Assembly (NCBI GenBank): GCA_016490735.1
Contig: JAEMWC010000073.1
Location: 1,526,001-1,590,000 of the forward strand
Origin: Pachyseris speciosa
Taxonomy: Eukaryota > Cnidaria > Anthozoa > Scleractinia > Pachyseridae
Direction of reading: 5' to 3'
DNA length: 64,000 bases
The notes below the pieces were generated by a model, which worked only from the letters and a program-made list of their open reading frames with translations, was not told the origin of the DNA and made no database searches. The position numbers were made by a program, and so were the translations under genes. Within the stretch, counting starts at the first letter, position 1; each line of letters begins with the position of its first letter. Below, one piece after another: positions 47,185 through 58,794 of this stretch.

Positions 47185-47632
47185 AGTGCCTATGAAGCGA
47201 AATTTGTTTCTTGCTAATTTTAAAGTTTACCCCTAAAAACGCAAGAATCTCAAAATTTGAGGTGCTTGTAATTAAAATTGTTGATTTTACGAGCATTTGA
47301 AGTTGGGCTATTTTGCATTTAAAAATGGTCAGGGGTCTGGGTCGTGATGTGACGTCATTTTGGGTACAAAAATGTGTTTGCGCTTATGAGTTATAGTGAA
47401 ATAGTTGGAATACTTGTCCCCAAAATTACGTCAAAATTACGTCACAGCTATTGTCACATGTCTTTTTGGCCGCGCGATTCAAATGCCATTTTTGAAGGCA
47501 AAATAGCCCAATTTCAAACGCTTGTATAATCGCCGATTAAGAGCACCTCAAATTTTGGAATGTTGAGTTTTATGGATTAAACTTTAAAATTAGCGAGAAA
47601 CAAATTTCGCTTCATAGGCACTTTAAGTTGTA
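47185..47632. mobile_element. 448-bp MITE with TTAA target duplication
   Basis: The left end AGTGCCTATGAAGCGAAAT and the right end's reverse complement are the same, with arms of about 85 bp at the ends and further inverted matches inside (TGGGCTATTTTGC). TTAA stands at 47181-47184 and 47633-47636, as for piggyBac or Kolobok elements. It sits in the LINE 3' UTR, so it is younger. Confidence 0.85.
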
Positions 47633-47753
47633 TTATTTCTAACTTTTTAACTTATTGTAAATATCCTAATTATTTGACTTATTGATTTTTATAGATCTTA
47701 TTATGTAAAGCGCTATTGATCTTTTTATTGTAAATAGCGCTATATAAGCAATA

Positions 47754-47796
<43 letters not shown>

Positions 47797-47797
47797 G

Positions 47798-48952
47798 CAA
47801 GTGAAACCGGAAATAACAATATATAATTATATATCCCATAAAAAGGTAGATATAAGGCACAGAAACAAAATGATGGTCGAAAAGGGTAACTTTTAATGCC
47901 ATATATTACGGCGAGACATGACTAACCTTCTTCAGGGAAACTCTGAAGGAAAGTAAAAATGGAGAAAACGGTTACAATACGGAAATAGAAATAATAGACG
48001 TGTACTGAAGCGGCTACCAAAAAAAAAAGAAATATAAATAGTTTAAATTTTTGTCACGTCTTTTGTCATTTTATGCTGAATATAAGGCAATCAAGGTTTT
48101 AATATCTTGGCCCCTAGTCAATATGCGACCTACATGTAACAATAAAATTCTTGTCTATTGGTTCACTATATTTCGTGAAAATGAAAAAAAACCTCTTGAA
48201 ATTGATCAATGCAATCGGTGGTACCAAAAAAACTAGTTTAAAACTTGACACGTAGATACAAAGTTAAAAAATTTCCTCTTTTCTTTAGTTTTTCTCAAGA
48301 ATCTTTGTTGCCTGTAATGGATTATTAGACACTTTGATGGGAAATCTGCAAAAGATGGAAGACAAGACTGACTGATGTACAGTGTATAGCAAGATCCTTT
48401 GGTTCTGGAATTGACTGGTAAATAATAGCCTCTTCTTCAGGAGAACCTTTTTCGGAGAGTGGTCAATTAAATATTTATAATTTATAATTAACTATTTATA
48501 ATTTATAAGTGGGCAAGCTTGGAATTGATCGAGCCATTAGCAGCAGTAAACAGTGTTAGAGACCTATTGGATCAAATTCCTTTTATGCAATGATTTTTTA
48601 CAAATTTGCAAAACAACCTATTGTTTTGAGATGATGATAAGTAAAACGTTGTGGTTTTGTGCATGTGTTTGATAGGTTTGAGAATTTTATTAATTTTTCT
48701 TTGTTCATTGAATATCAGCAAAATTTCTACTAATAATACTCATTGGTTAACACAGTTAACATTTCAAGCCTTATTGTTGAGCATTACACAAATAAAATTC
48801 CAAAGCTAAATAAAAAATACTAACCAATAGAACTTTTTTCTTTTTTAATCATTTATTTGCTTACTAGCTATTAGTTATTAGTTATTAGGTGTCCGCTATT
48901 AGTAGAGGGAGATTCCCTCGGCTAGTCATTTTCGACACATTAATAAAGTCTT
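47798..48952. other. no supported gene
   Basis: AT-rich with short frames only. Confidence 0.3.
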
Positions 48953-48979
48953 TGATTGATTGATTGATTGATTGATTGC
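48953..48979. repeat. TGAT tetranucleotide run, possible LINE/SINE tail
   Basis: TTGATTGATTGATTGATTG follows CACATTAATAAAGTCT (plus). AATAAA just before a short repeat is a common 3' end of a non-LTR element. The body is not recognisable. Confidence 0.5.
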
Positions 48980-51349
48980 ACTAAAGAAATAATCCTTCAG
49001 AGAATTTGTCATTAAATTACAGTCACACCTGCAGAGATTAAAAAAAATTTACTTTTCAAAGACAAGTGAGGAGGTACGTGTAATTCATTAGGGTAATCCA
49101 TTTGAAAGCACGAACTGTTCCAGTATTTGTTTATGCGCAACTATTTTTCTTAGGCCAATACTTTGAATAATGGCTTTATTGTACACTTTGTTATAACTGT
49201 AATAGGGAATTTAGTTCATGGACAGTATAAAATAAAGTTGATGTCTGTGCGAATGAAGGTAACGTTTTTAAGTTCTGGTTGAAAATAAAGTAATCATTTA
49301 TTCCGTCACTGTTTAAGATACGTTTTTAATCTTCAAATATCGTATTTAGTAAAATTACTGAGCTTGCATCGGTTGCCTTAAGCAACTTAAATTGTTTCAT
49401 TTAATGTTAGCATTAATTTGATTTCATTCGCATTGCTGCAACTTCTAGTTTAAGTTTTATAATTTCAAGAATTAAACAACACTTTTTAGGTGGGAAGTGC
49501 ATTTAAGTGTACCACAAACGCGCTTTTTTTGGTTTTGTTTTTTAACAAACAGCAACAACTATCTGTATCAACTTACCTTCTCAAGTATACATTGTCCCTG
49601 AGCAGACAGCAGCCATAAAAAAAATAACTTAAAAAGTCGTCAAAAGTTCTGGTTAAAGAAAATGCAAGTCCAGTCCGTTGTCCAGTCCTTGGAATTTTTT
49701 TTTCTAGCTAACCTTTTGTGGCGTGGCGTCGCAGTGAACAAAAAGCGCGAAAGAATAGCCTCGTCTTCGTTCTTTCCTCCAGGCCCTCTCCTCTGAAAAA
49801 AATCTTAAACATCGATCCTCGCCAAAAGGAATTGAAATTAGAAGAAACTGACAACGCCATCATAAAGAGCATACTCTCAAGCCTTAGGCAAAATTTTCTT
49901 TTATTCCTACCTCAAATGGTTGTTGAGCAGGAAGCTGACAAACTTTTCAGTTAGATTTTCTACTGCCGCACTTTTTTAGGAAAAAGTAATCATGGCCATT
50001 TTTTAAAACACTATTTATTAAACTACAACTTCGCTTAAAAATATTTTTGGAGAAAGGTTCTAGTAAGCTTTTAGAGCGAACATTAAACTTTGGTCCGTTC
50101 TGGTCACGTGACCGATGACGTCACAGCATTAAAAATGACAAAAATGTATATTTCGTAAAAATATCTACCAATATCCAAATTTTTGTTTCCTCGCGTTTAA
50201 TGCAACGCGCGATAGCACTTGTACCCAGACTCCCACTTTTTGAAAATTGTATATACCTCCCTTAATATTTATATTTTGTTCGGTACCCGGGCAGTCCGAA
50301 ATGGCTCACACCATTGTGCTTCAAACCACGTTGACTGCTTTTTCAATAACAAAATAATTTCGTCACAGTGAGCAAAAACGCACTAGTGAGCAAAGTCACG
50401 TGACCAATGACGTCATCGCCCTTAGTCTTGTACAATAATTAGTTTATGGTAAGACTTATTTCTTGACAACGTGGGGGTCTTGCTGCCCTCAAACTGACCA
50501 AGTTATTTGGGATTGACGATTTTCCAGCTGCAAAGGATTCTGGGAAGGTTCTTATTATAATTATATATTGTTATTTAATTATTACCAGTAAGATAACATC
50601 TGAGATAACCCTATATCCCCTTCCCACTCACTCATTTACCCCCCTGCCCCCCCCCCCCAAAAAAAAACGCACACAAGAAAATACCGTGCTATGTTTGCAG
50701 CAAATAACTATTCTGAATCTACTTTGGCTACAGGTGGCCAAGCAAAGGAAGGCTAAGATTTATATAAACAAGAGAAAGAGTGCAAGAACCAACAAATAAA
50801 ACTATAGAAACAAGATTTTCGGACTCTTATTTTATTACAAGCGCTTTCCGTGTGAAAACAAAACAAGGAAAATAACTACACAAATTGAACACATCCCCTT
50901 CCCTCTGTACGCTTCCCTCCACCTTTAAACTCCCTCCATCCCAACCCAAATCCAGACCAAAATATCAACAAAGACAAGTAAAGGTACCTCACAAAAATAA
51001 TGTGATGGGTACCTTAGATCTGTTATTAGAAGAAATGTAGTTCTCCTTATCACGGTTAGTCACCTCCCAGGTAAAAAGTGTTTGTTTTTGCGATTGATTA
51101 TTCAAGCTTTTTTTCTGTAAACCCCTATCAACCATTAGAAATAGAGTGGGGTTTGCATAGATTCTCACAAAAAAATGCAAAAATACCGTTAAGAGCTAGT
51201 GTCAGGGTGTAAAGGGTTATCGTCAAAAGAATTGAGGTTTATTTCTGTCTCCTCAATCACTTACTTGAACAAGGCACATCACTGTAATGTTAATTATAAT
51301 TATCTGTGATTCTCTATCCTTGTACCGTGACTTCGTCTTCAAATAGTAT
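48980..51349. other. no supported gene
   Basis: A plus-strand 78-codon frame at 49718-49954 (AWRRSEQKARKNSL) looks coding-like but has no known domain. 50650-50668 is a C run then an A run. 50471-50549 (plus) could be a short exon (ALKLTKLFGIDDF) but lacks a clear acceptor. Confidence 0.3.
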
Positions 51350-51535
51350 AAACGAGACTCGATTGCAAATAAGAGACTCGATTGTACAAAGGGGACTCAA
51401 TTGCAGAAACGGACTTGATCGTGGTTATCACCGAAAGTAGAATCGATGTCAGAAATGAAACTCGATTGTACAAACGATACTCGATTTTAGAAAAGTAACT
51501 AGATTGTACAAACTAGACTCGATCTCAGAAATGAG
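51350..51535. repeat. degenerate 20-22-bp tandem repeat (GACTCGATTGTA type)
   Basis: About eight units of a word close to GAGACTCGATTGTACAAA, with gaps, between 51350 and 51535. Non-coding minisatellite. Confidence 0.7.
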
Positions 51536-52384
51536 GCTATGAATCAGTGCTTTTAACCTGCTTTCTTCGAAGTCTTGTTCCATGGTTCTGACTTTCTTAG
51601 GCTCCAGTGGCGAGTTTGCTGAGCTTGAGCTTGAGCTTGATCCTCGTTCTCCACAATTGTGTTTTGTCATTCGCAAAACTTATCCTGTTCACAAAAAGGT
51701 GGTGGTGCTGGCTTTTGAGAGTCCTCCATCCCAACAATCGGTCTCTACAGGAAGGCACATCCAACCGCCATTACAGTCTCTCCAGTCTCTCTCTTGGCAT
51801 GTTAAATTATCCCAACGCTGCCACCATAAAATATTATAGAAGAGATAGACCGAAACGCTGAGATACAAGAACCAGATGAACAGTAACTTTACTTCAAGCA
51901 GGATACAAGATGGCAGAACAACTCTCTAGCTCATCTTGTACCAGTTCTAAGCTTGTGGTGTGCATACTGTGACATCATGCAGCAGCAGAGTCAACTGATG
52001 ATGACTTTGATTCACCAAGTTAACAAAAAGAAGGACAGATATTTTTAGAGGACCGTGTATCATGATTTCAACAATTTGAAGTTGATTTTATGCTCAAGTT
52101 GATTACAGTCAAATCACTGACAGGCATTGAAATAACCATTGCATTTAATACCTTCTAGCTGGAAAGCTGTTTTGTTATATGGTCATATACAACATTATGA
52201 GTACTTTGCGACACCTGTCAACTGATGTGAGTGTTTCAAGTTAAGACCTCATCGAGGTCAGCTGTTTTTTTAAGTTGACCACTGACCAGGTACTGGTTTT
52301 CGATTGTATCGCATGCTCAAGCCAGGTGTGGGACACCCAAACAAAAATGATGCTTAATTTTTCGCATGCTTTCTGCAGCTCAAG
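51536..52384. other. no supported gene
   Basis: Overlapping short frames at 51582-51861 show no domain. Confidence 0.3.
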
Positions 52385-52702
52385 ATTTCACTTTCAGTAG
52401 TATTTAGTTGGTTTCTTCATTTTGAGCAAAACAACTTAATCTTCTTCGAAGTTAAGTTTCTGTCTTTTAATTTGCGTAAAAGGCACAAAAATCAAGAACT
52501 ACTTAAAAGATACTCTGGAAGGTTAATTTTTCAACTGATAAAATGCAAGAGAAAAAAGGTTTTTCTCAGGAAATTCTTAAATTTTGGATCCACTTGTATG
52601 GCGCCCGGATTGTGTGGTTGAAAAACAAAATGGTTTAATGCTTCAAGGGCTTGTTCACTTTACCGCGGCATCTTGCAGCTCACCAAGAAAGTTCACTTAA
52701 GG
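52385..52702. repeat. dispersed repeat copy B (matches 28930-29217)
   Basis: Same direction and landmarks as copy A. It represents the 5' leader and first codons (minus strand) of the DDE transposase family without the following exons, so it may be a remnant of a second, largely deleted copy. Confidence 0.7.
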
Positions 52703-53203
52703 AGATTCCTCACATTTGCATCGCAAATCCTTACTGCCCATAATTTATGGGGTCATTTAGCGCGCACTCGTGCATGCACACATTTAAAACATGGCGGATT
52801 TGCCTTGAAATTGAGCTCTGTTAGTTGAAACATGGCTATAGCTCACTAATGAGCACGGGCACCCCACCTTTTTTTCCAGTCATTGTAATCAACTAATAAT
52901 AAGCTTCGTGTTAGAAACGACTGATCTGATTTCTGTGACTGAAAATTGAATAAATAAGGAAAATAGCAGATGATTTCTTTTTGAAGTTTAGTAACCATGC
53001 CAATAAATTTGGTTCAAATACTAAACCACTACGCAGATACGCCAGGACTGGGATCAGGCACTCTTTATTTACAAAGTTTACAACAAATAGATATAGAATA
53101 CAATCCTTATACACTTACGAACACTAAATCAATGGCAGACAATAGGTAAGAAATACAAAACACAAGACTCTTTATAAAAATGTTTGGTGTGTAGCCAGGC
53201 ATG
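52703..53203. other. no supported gene
   Basis: AT-rich with short frames only. Confidence 0.3.
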
Positions 53204-53477
53204 TTAAAAATAAAAATATGTTTAAAAAGTTGACACTGGCTAAAATGTTGTGTTGGACGTTTCGGCAACTGCTGTTGCCTTCTTCAGCAAAAGATAAAAA
53301 TGCAAATGTCTAACGGCGTCCTAATGTATATGATGTATGTTAAAATTAAATCGCATCTCGAAAGAATATTTTAAAGGTTAAACCAAGTCTCTAGAGCATT
53401 TTTAATTACTTCTACAAATTCTTTATGCTATTGTAAACGTTTGGAAGCGCTATATGTTCGTTTATAGCGTTCATATC

Positions 53478-53714
53478 TCACACGGAATGCCAAGCCTCAA
53501 GAATAAGTCTTTGTCGCCATGCCGATGACCTGTCAACAATTTCGACGTTCGTCAAATCTATTTGGTGACTGTGACGTATGTGGTGTTTGGCCAACAAGGA
53601 ATTTTCGTCTAATGTTGCTATGGCCTTTGCGCGCTCTTTGACGCGTGTTTTTAGTGCGCGCAATGTCTGACTGATGTAAACACAATCACAATCTTTACAT
53701 TTGATCTTGTACAC
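53478..53714 (-). pseudogene. GIY-YIG endonuclease, inverted copy
   Basis: YKIKCKDCDCVYISQTLRA followed by LLAKHHIRHSHQID and RQRLILEAWHS. It ends with a TGA at 53480-53478 where the plus copy has an Arg codon. VYIG has become VYIS. Cys pairs fit the Penelope endonuclease finger. Confidence 0.75.
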
Positions 53715-53765
53715 GATTCCTCTAGAAGCCTCTTTCTCGATCTTGTCTTTTGGTTGTTTGCAATT

Positions 53766-54385
53766 GTCCGAATAGGCTTATGATCTCCAGTCAGCGCCAC
53801 TTAGCCAATCTCGTCATGGAATATGTCAAAGAAAAGGCCCTCTTTTCGGCTCCAAACCCTCCCAAATGGTGGTTCAGATACGTAGATGACAGCCATGTGT
53901 GTGTAAAAAGGGAGCACGTGGATGAATTCCACTCACATCTCAACTCTATCAACGTCAACATCAAATTTACCATCGAGATAGAGTCAGAAGGTTCCATTGC
54001 CTTTCTTGACACAAAAACAACCAGACAAGACGATGGCTCGATCACCGTGTCTGTCTACAGGAAAGCTACCCACACCGACCGCTACCTTGATTTCAAATCA
54101 CATCACCATCCCCAGCACAAACACTCTGTTGTACGCACCCTCATGGATCGCGCCAAAAAAATATATTCCATCCACCGAGGAGGAAGCATTACGAGAAACT
54201 AAGCGAGTAACAGAAGCCCTTACCGCTAATAATTACCCTGCTAACTTCATTTATAATGGCCGCCAACTAAATAGATTACAAGAAGTTAATGATACCGACC
54301 ATCGCGGTTATTTTGCCCTACGCCAAAGGATTCTCCGAGAGAATCGCAAAAGTTCTTTGAGGCTTCAACATCAAGGTCGCTCATA
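53766..54385 (+). pseudogene. Penelope-like reverse transcriptase, C-terminal part
   Basis: LVMEYVKEKALFS, WWFRYVDDSHVCVK (the YVDD catalytic pair) and FLDTKTTRQDDGS are typical of Penelope reverse transcriptases. The N-terminal fingers and palm are missing. A slip in an A-rich run near 54160 and another near 54325 break the frame toward the endonuclease. Confidence 0.8.
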
Positions 54386-54461
54386 AGCCTATTCGGACAA
54401 TTGCAAACATACTTAAAAAACCAAAAGACAAGATCAAGAAAGAGGCTTCTAGAGGAATCGT

Positions 54462-54738
54462 GTACAAGATCAAATGTATAGATTGTGATTGTGTTTACAT
54501 CGGTCAGACATCGCACGCGCAAAGGCCATAGCAACATTAGGCAAAAAATTCCTTGTTGGCCAAACACCACATACGTCACAGTCACCAAATAGATTTGACA
54601 AACGTCGAAATTGTTGACAGGTCATCGGCATGGCGACAAAGACTTATTCTTGAGGCTTGGCATTCCGTGCGAGATATGAATGCTATAAAAGAACATATAG
54701 CGCTTCCAAACGTTTACAATAGCATAAAGAATTTGTAG
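54462..54738 (+). pseudogene. GIY-YIG endonuclease, plus copy
   Basis: VYKIKCIDCDCVYIGQTS keeps the GIY-YIG-like YIG. About 30 codons after it are deleted relative to the inverted copy (54515-54545), then LLAKHHIRHSHQID to NVYNSIKNL and a TAG. Such endonucleases nick the target for priming. Confidence 0.75.
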
Positions 54739-54989
54739 AAGTAATTAAAAATGCTCTAGAGACTTGGTTTAACCTTTAAAATATTCTTTCGAGATGCGAT
54801 TTAATTTTAACATACATCATATACCATCAGGACGCCGTTAGACATTTGCATTTTTATCTTTTGCTGAAGAAGGCAACAGCAGTTGCCGAAACGTCCAACA
54901 CAACATTTTAGCCAGTGTCAACTTTTTAAACATATTTTTATTTTTAGACTGTTTATAGATATAGGATTAGTGGGTGGGTGGGCAAACAC

Positions 54990-56336
54990 TTTGCCTACGC
55001 TTAGCTTCAAAATTGCTCTACTTCGATAGCACACAGGAACAAATGTGGTTACTGCTGGATTACAATTGTTATGTACAGATAAGGTTGTAACCGGTATTGC
55101 TTGACTTTGCGATTGAGTTGGGCAGCCAGCCTAGTGTCCCGTGGATCTGCAAGAGAGGAATTGTTGGCATCAGGAGATAGGTGATCTGCCAGTGGAATGG
55201 CATAAGGTGAGGCTGGGGTGAAGATGTCGCAGAGGGATGAATAAACGTTGAGCAGACCTTGACGTTCGTGGAGGCGTGAGATGGAATTGGCAAGGGTATT
55301 GGCCTTACCCGTGACATAAACAGCGGTGATGTGGAAGTTATTTACACCCGAAAGCCAGAAGAGCGCTCATAATTCCTGCATAATTAGGGGATTAGTGGTA
55401 GTACCCTTGTTGATAATTTGCACAGCCGCTTGATTATCACTATGAATAATAATTCGTTGGTTTGACCACAGCCTGCCTCATTGTGTACCTGCTAGAACTA
55501 TTGCCAATGTCTCTTTATGATCGATGAGGAGCGAGCTCCAAGCCAGGCTGTCGAGAGCAAAATTGTGGTAAAACCAGTCGCCTCTGAAGTAACCACCGGC
55601 TGTAATAGGCCAAGCGTCTGTGACAATGTCAATAAGAAACAGAAACAGCTGTGTGCCATTGAACACCTGAAGAAAATTTACCCACCACGCAATGTCCTTA
55701 CGAAAGGAAGCATCTAGCTTGAACTTGCGCGACGGAGGCAGCAAGTGCAAACCGTGGTTTCCAATTGGATACCTAGACATATCAAACACTGATTTGGGGC
55801 CACAAGTTTGTGCTCGCTGATGATGAAGCCTAAATCCATAAGAAATTGGAGGAGGGTATTGTAAGCGAGTTGGCACTGTTCATGTGAGGCCCCAATGATT
55901 AAGAAATCATCTAAATAAACAATGATGTTGGGGAATCCCCGCTTAGGCATCATGCAACGAAGTGATTGCGTGAGGCGATGAAAGATCTCAGGGGAACATT
56001 TTGCTCCAAATGGGAGGTGAGCATCAGAAAAGTAAGTGACATGCGTGTCACCTGAGAATTACCATTTTAAGCCAGTAGCCTGGTAGTTCAATGGGTGAAT
56101 CGGGACGGGACGCTACACGTGTTTGAGGTTGATCTTGGCCATGTAATAATTGGTGCGCAGTAATTTAATAGCGTCATCAAAAGTCTGGAACTTAAAAGAT
56201 TCTCATGTAATGTGATTGTTTACCGCTCAACCATGTGGCCGAGAGCAGCCATGACTTAGCCGAACTTCAGATGAATTTGGTTTAGGAATAGCTCCTAACG
56301 CACTTACAATTCGCAGTTCAATTGCCGAGATAACGT
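54990..56336 (-). pseudogene. DIRS-like reverse transcriptase and RNase H (downstream half)
   Basis: The minus-strand frame after the insertion site reads ISAIELRIVSALGAIPKP, YYMAKINLKH (motif A), LPFGAKCSPEIFHRL (motif B), NIIVYLDDFLIIG (motif C, LDD), then DIAWWVNFLQVF and the RNase H block IIIHSDNQAAVQII. The order and wording fit DIRS/Ngaro-type polyproteins. Several in-frame stops are present (near 56230, 56205, 56115 and 56060) and one frameshift lies in the RNase H linker near 55876. The tyrosine recombinase that would confirm DIRS is not present; the sequence ends at about 54990 beside the Penelope element. Confidence 0.75.
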
Positions 56337-56340
56337 AATT

Positions 56341-56552
56341 GAAGGGCTGAGGGCATAAACTGCCTATGTGTAATTTTCGGCCGTTTTTTTAGTTCGCTTG
56401 GATTTGTCCAAATTTTTGCACGTGAACTGCATTTTGATTCAAAAACATTGCCCCGTATTTTTTTTCACCGATTTCTTTTTCATTTTCAAGAAATAACGTA
56501 TGCAAAAAAACACCTAAAACTACACATAGGCAGTTTATGCCCTCAGCCCTTC
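56341..56552. repeat. left palindromic end
   Basis: 212 bp. Arms GAAGGGCTGAGGGCATAAAC...CTATGTGTA and their reverse complement, with a loop rich in T. Almost identical to 58583-58794. Confidence 0.85.
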
Positions 56553-56840
56553 ATATGTCTGCCTTATTAACATGCATGAAGTAATGCCCAAGGGTATTCT
56601 TTATGCGCACTGTGCCTTTTTGACTCATAAACAGCCCACAAGATGCCCATCCGACTTGGAAATGGTCGACTTTTTTAAATGCAGCACTTATTACCAGTGT
56701 TTTGCTTACTGATAGTGCTCAAGAAGCTTCTTTAGCTGGAAAACAGTGCGCAACATTCTGGTTGACTTAAAAACAGCACACAGCAACCTTGGTTAACCAG
56801 CGCGCGTAGATTTTGTCCGACTTGAAAACAGCACTCAAAA

Positions 56841-56957
56841 GATTTAGGGTTATTGTTAAGTTTAGAGTTAGGGTTAAAATTAGGGCTAGGGCTAGAGCTA
56901 GGGTTAGGGTTAGAGCTAGGGTTAGGGTTAGAGCTAGGGATAGGGTTCGGCCTAGGG
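56841..56957 (+). repeat. interstitial telomere-like array
   Basis: TTAGGG, AGGGTTAGGGTTAG and variants with GCTAGG and GAGCTAGG fill about 115 bp. TTAGGG is the usual cnidarian and vertebrate telomere unit. Degenerate, inside the 2454-bp element. Confidence 0.8.
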
Positions 56958-57710
56958 CATTGCAAACGTTAACGTTAAAGTAAGCGGCGTATTTTGAGTC
57001 TCGCACAGGTTTCTTGGTTCCTCCGAAATGAAAAGAGCGCACAGGTTTCTTGGTTGATTCTTAATTCTTTCGGGAAGGCTTTGGCCGATGTAAGTAAAGT
57101 GTTGAAGAGGGTGTTCTGGTTGAAAACGGCATACAGCAGGATCGGATTTGATTCTAACTCAGTGCTTAAAAAGCTTGCTGTCGGCTGAGAAATAGAATAA
57201 AATATTAAAGAAGGTTGTTTTTATTTGAAGATACCTTTTGCTACTACCAACAACTTCTGTTCGTGAGCAACACCGAAAATTTGAGTTAACGATGTTCAAG
57301 GGCAAAATTAAGAGTTAAAAGAGTAAGCTGTTTCCCGTCGGTTTCCGCTTCGAAACAGAGATTTAACTGGCGCTTCGCGTGCTTTGGTCATTATTGAAAC
57401 GATTTTGAAGGGTTCATTTTCGTCGTCAAATGGAACCAGTGGAATGAAATTCGTATCACAAATCAACGTAAATGACGACAGTGAAAAAACTGGAACAAAA
57501 TACTTAACTAGTTTTGTTGGCTTCAAGACGTAAATATTTGCATAAGATGTGAAATTTAATCCGTATCGTCTGATGCGTAACACAACGACTTGTTAAAATG
57601 TCTCGCGTGCAAATACGTTTTTGCTGGTGTTTATCTCGCTTGAAAATACGTTTTGCTGATGTTTACAAGCCTCCATAAAATCAAAATAACCGAGTTGATC
57701 GACGCAAAAC

Positions 57711-58184
57711 TTATTTATATATTGAAATTCGGCAGCATGTCTCCCTGTGTTTACATAACAACTCGACGACCGACCATGAGTAATATTTTCCACGCGCGCC
57801 CATGCAACTTTTCCCTGGATTGTTTTCAAGATAGTCATCGAAAACGGACGGACTTGTCGTCATGCTGACTTCCCTCTCTTGGATGAATTCTCCGTAATGT
57901 TTCCGAATTTTGACGAACTGTTTCACGGCTTCGATGGCCCGCGAGACAGCGCCCACTTCGGCCGCAATGAATTGTGGGAATGTTATGCCCTCCGCGTGCG
58001 AAAGACACTCTGCAAACATCAGCCAGTTTTTTTGCCCTAAACTCCAAAAACACCTCTCCTTTTCGGAAATCCTAGCACGGTAACCTTTCAGAAATCGACC
58101 AAGACTAGCAAAACCGAGCCGCTTTTGAGACGAGAGATGTTTACAGAGTTTTTTTTCTGCCCGGCTCTTAATCTCTACTCCCAA
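57711..58184 (-). CDS. unrecognised 157-codon frame inside the 2454-bp element
   Basis: An open minus-strand frame from a TTG at 58184, with no ATG near its start. Basic N-terminus (KSRAEKKLCKHLSSQKRLG), aromatic middle (CFWSLGQKNWLMF), helical VGAVSRAIEAVKQFVKIR. No family recognised. Its location inside a non-autonomous element suggests captured sequence. It may be incidental. Confidence 0.25.
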   Translation of the reverse strand: MGVEIKSRAEKKLCKHLSSQKRLGFASLGRFLKGYRARISEKERCFWSLGQKNWLMFAECLSHAEGITFPQFIAAEVGAVSRAIEAVKQFVKIRKHYGEFIQEREVSMTTSPSVFDDYLENNPGKSCMGARGKYYSWSVVELLCKHRETCCRISIYK

Positions 58185-58582
58185 ACCGGAGAGTCAAATT
58201 CATCTCTCTCTTCATGGTTTGGCAAGCAGAGAAAACACGACTGGCTTCTTTCAGCCGTGTTAGACTTGTGGATCTAAAGACTTCATGATGTCCTTCGATC
58301 ACCGAGTGAACAGGCAAATTGACATAATTCGATTAAACCAAACAAGCTAGTGTGGATTGAGTCGGGAGCTTCGGCAGACACGTTGCGTAAGTACCAATGT
58401 TTTAACCGCCAAAACTTTTAGTCTACGTCACACTATGGAACAATCCTTTCTACCTGTCAATCATTTCATGTCCAGTTTCAGTTTTACCCTTCAGTTACGA
58501 GCATTTGGCGCTAAGTTTTCAAATAAAGAAATAAAGAATACCCTTGGGCATTGCTTCATGCATGTTAATAAGGCAGACATAT

Positions 58583-58794
58583 GAAGGGCTGAGGGCATAA
58601 ACTGCCTATGTGTAATTTTCGGCCGTTTTTTTAGTTCGCTTGGATTTGTCCAAATTTTTGCATGTGAACTGCATTTTGATTCAAAAACATTGCCCCGTAT
58701 TTTTTTTCACCGATTTCTTTTTCGTTTTCGAGAAATAACGTATGCAAAAAAACACCTAAAACTACACATAGGCAGTTTATGCCCTCAGCCCTTC
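58583..58794. repeat. right palindromic end
   Basis: 212-bp copy of the left palindrome with about four differences by eye. Confidence 0.85.

Larger units (their letters stand above)
46700..47797 (+). mobile_element. 5'-truncated LINE, 3' end (L2-like)
   Basis: Only the C-terminal end of ORF2, the 3' UTR and the tail remain. The tail GTAAAGCGCTATTG, AGCGCTATATAAG and an ATT run (47757-47796) match the SINE tail at 11470-11544. A TTAA-type MITE is inserted in the 3' UTR. Confidence 0.85.
53204..54948. mobile_element. Penelope-like retroelement with inverted partial copy
   Basis: The right part (53784-54948, plus) holds the end of a Penelope reverse transcriptase and a GIY-YIG endonuclease. 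The left part (53204-53783) is an inverted copy of the right end (54381-54948), including the GIY-YIG region and the shared outer stretch GTTGCCGAAACGTCCAACAC. Head-to-head partial copies are typical of Penelope-like elements. Several frameshifts, 5' truncated. Confidence 0.8.
56341..58794. mobile_element. 2454-bp inverted-repeat element with hairpin ends
   Basis: AATT stands on both sides (56337-56340 and 58795-58798). The terminal repeats are about 263 bp (56341-56603 and 58532-58794), and the outer 212 bp of each end is itself a palindrome starting GAAGGGCTGAGGGCATAAAC and ending in its reverse complement. It is inserted in the DIRS-like gene: removing it and one AATT joins AKGN with YVIS in frame. 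The interior has a telomere-like array and an unassigned frame, but no transposase. Superfamily unknown. Confidence 0.85.

Noticed and set aside
49718..49954. 78-codon plus-strand frame as a gene
   Set aside because: Coding-like composition but no start context, domain or neighbouring exon.
54990..56336. Ty3/gypsy assignment for the minus-strand reverse transcriptase
   Set aside because: LDD context, the W-rich linker and the RNase H wording fit DIRS/Ngaro better; however, no tyrosine recombinase remains to prove it.
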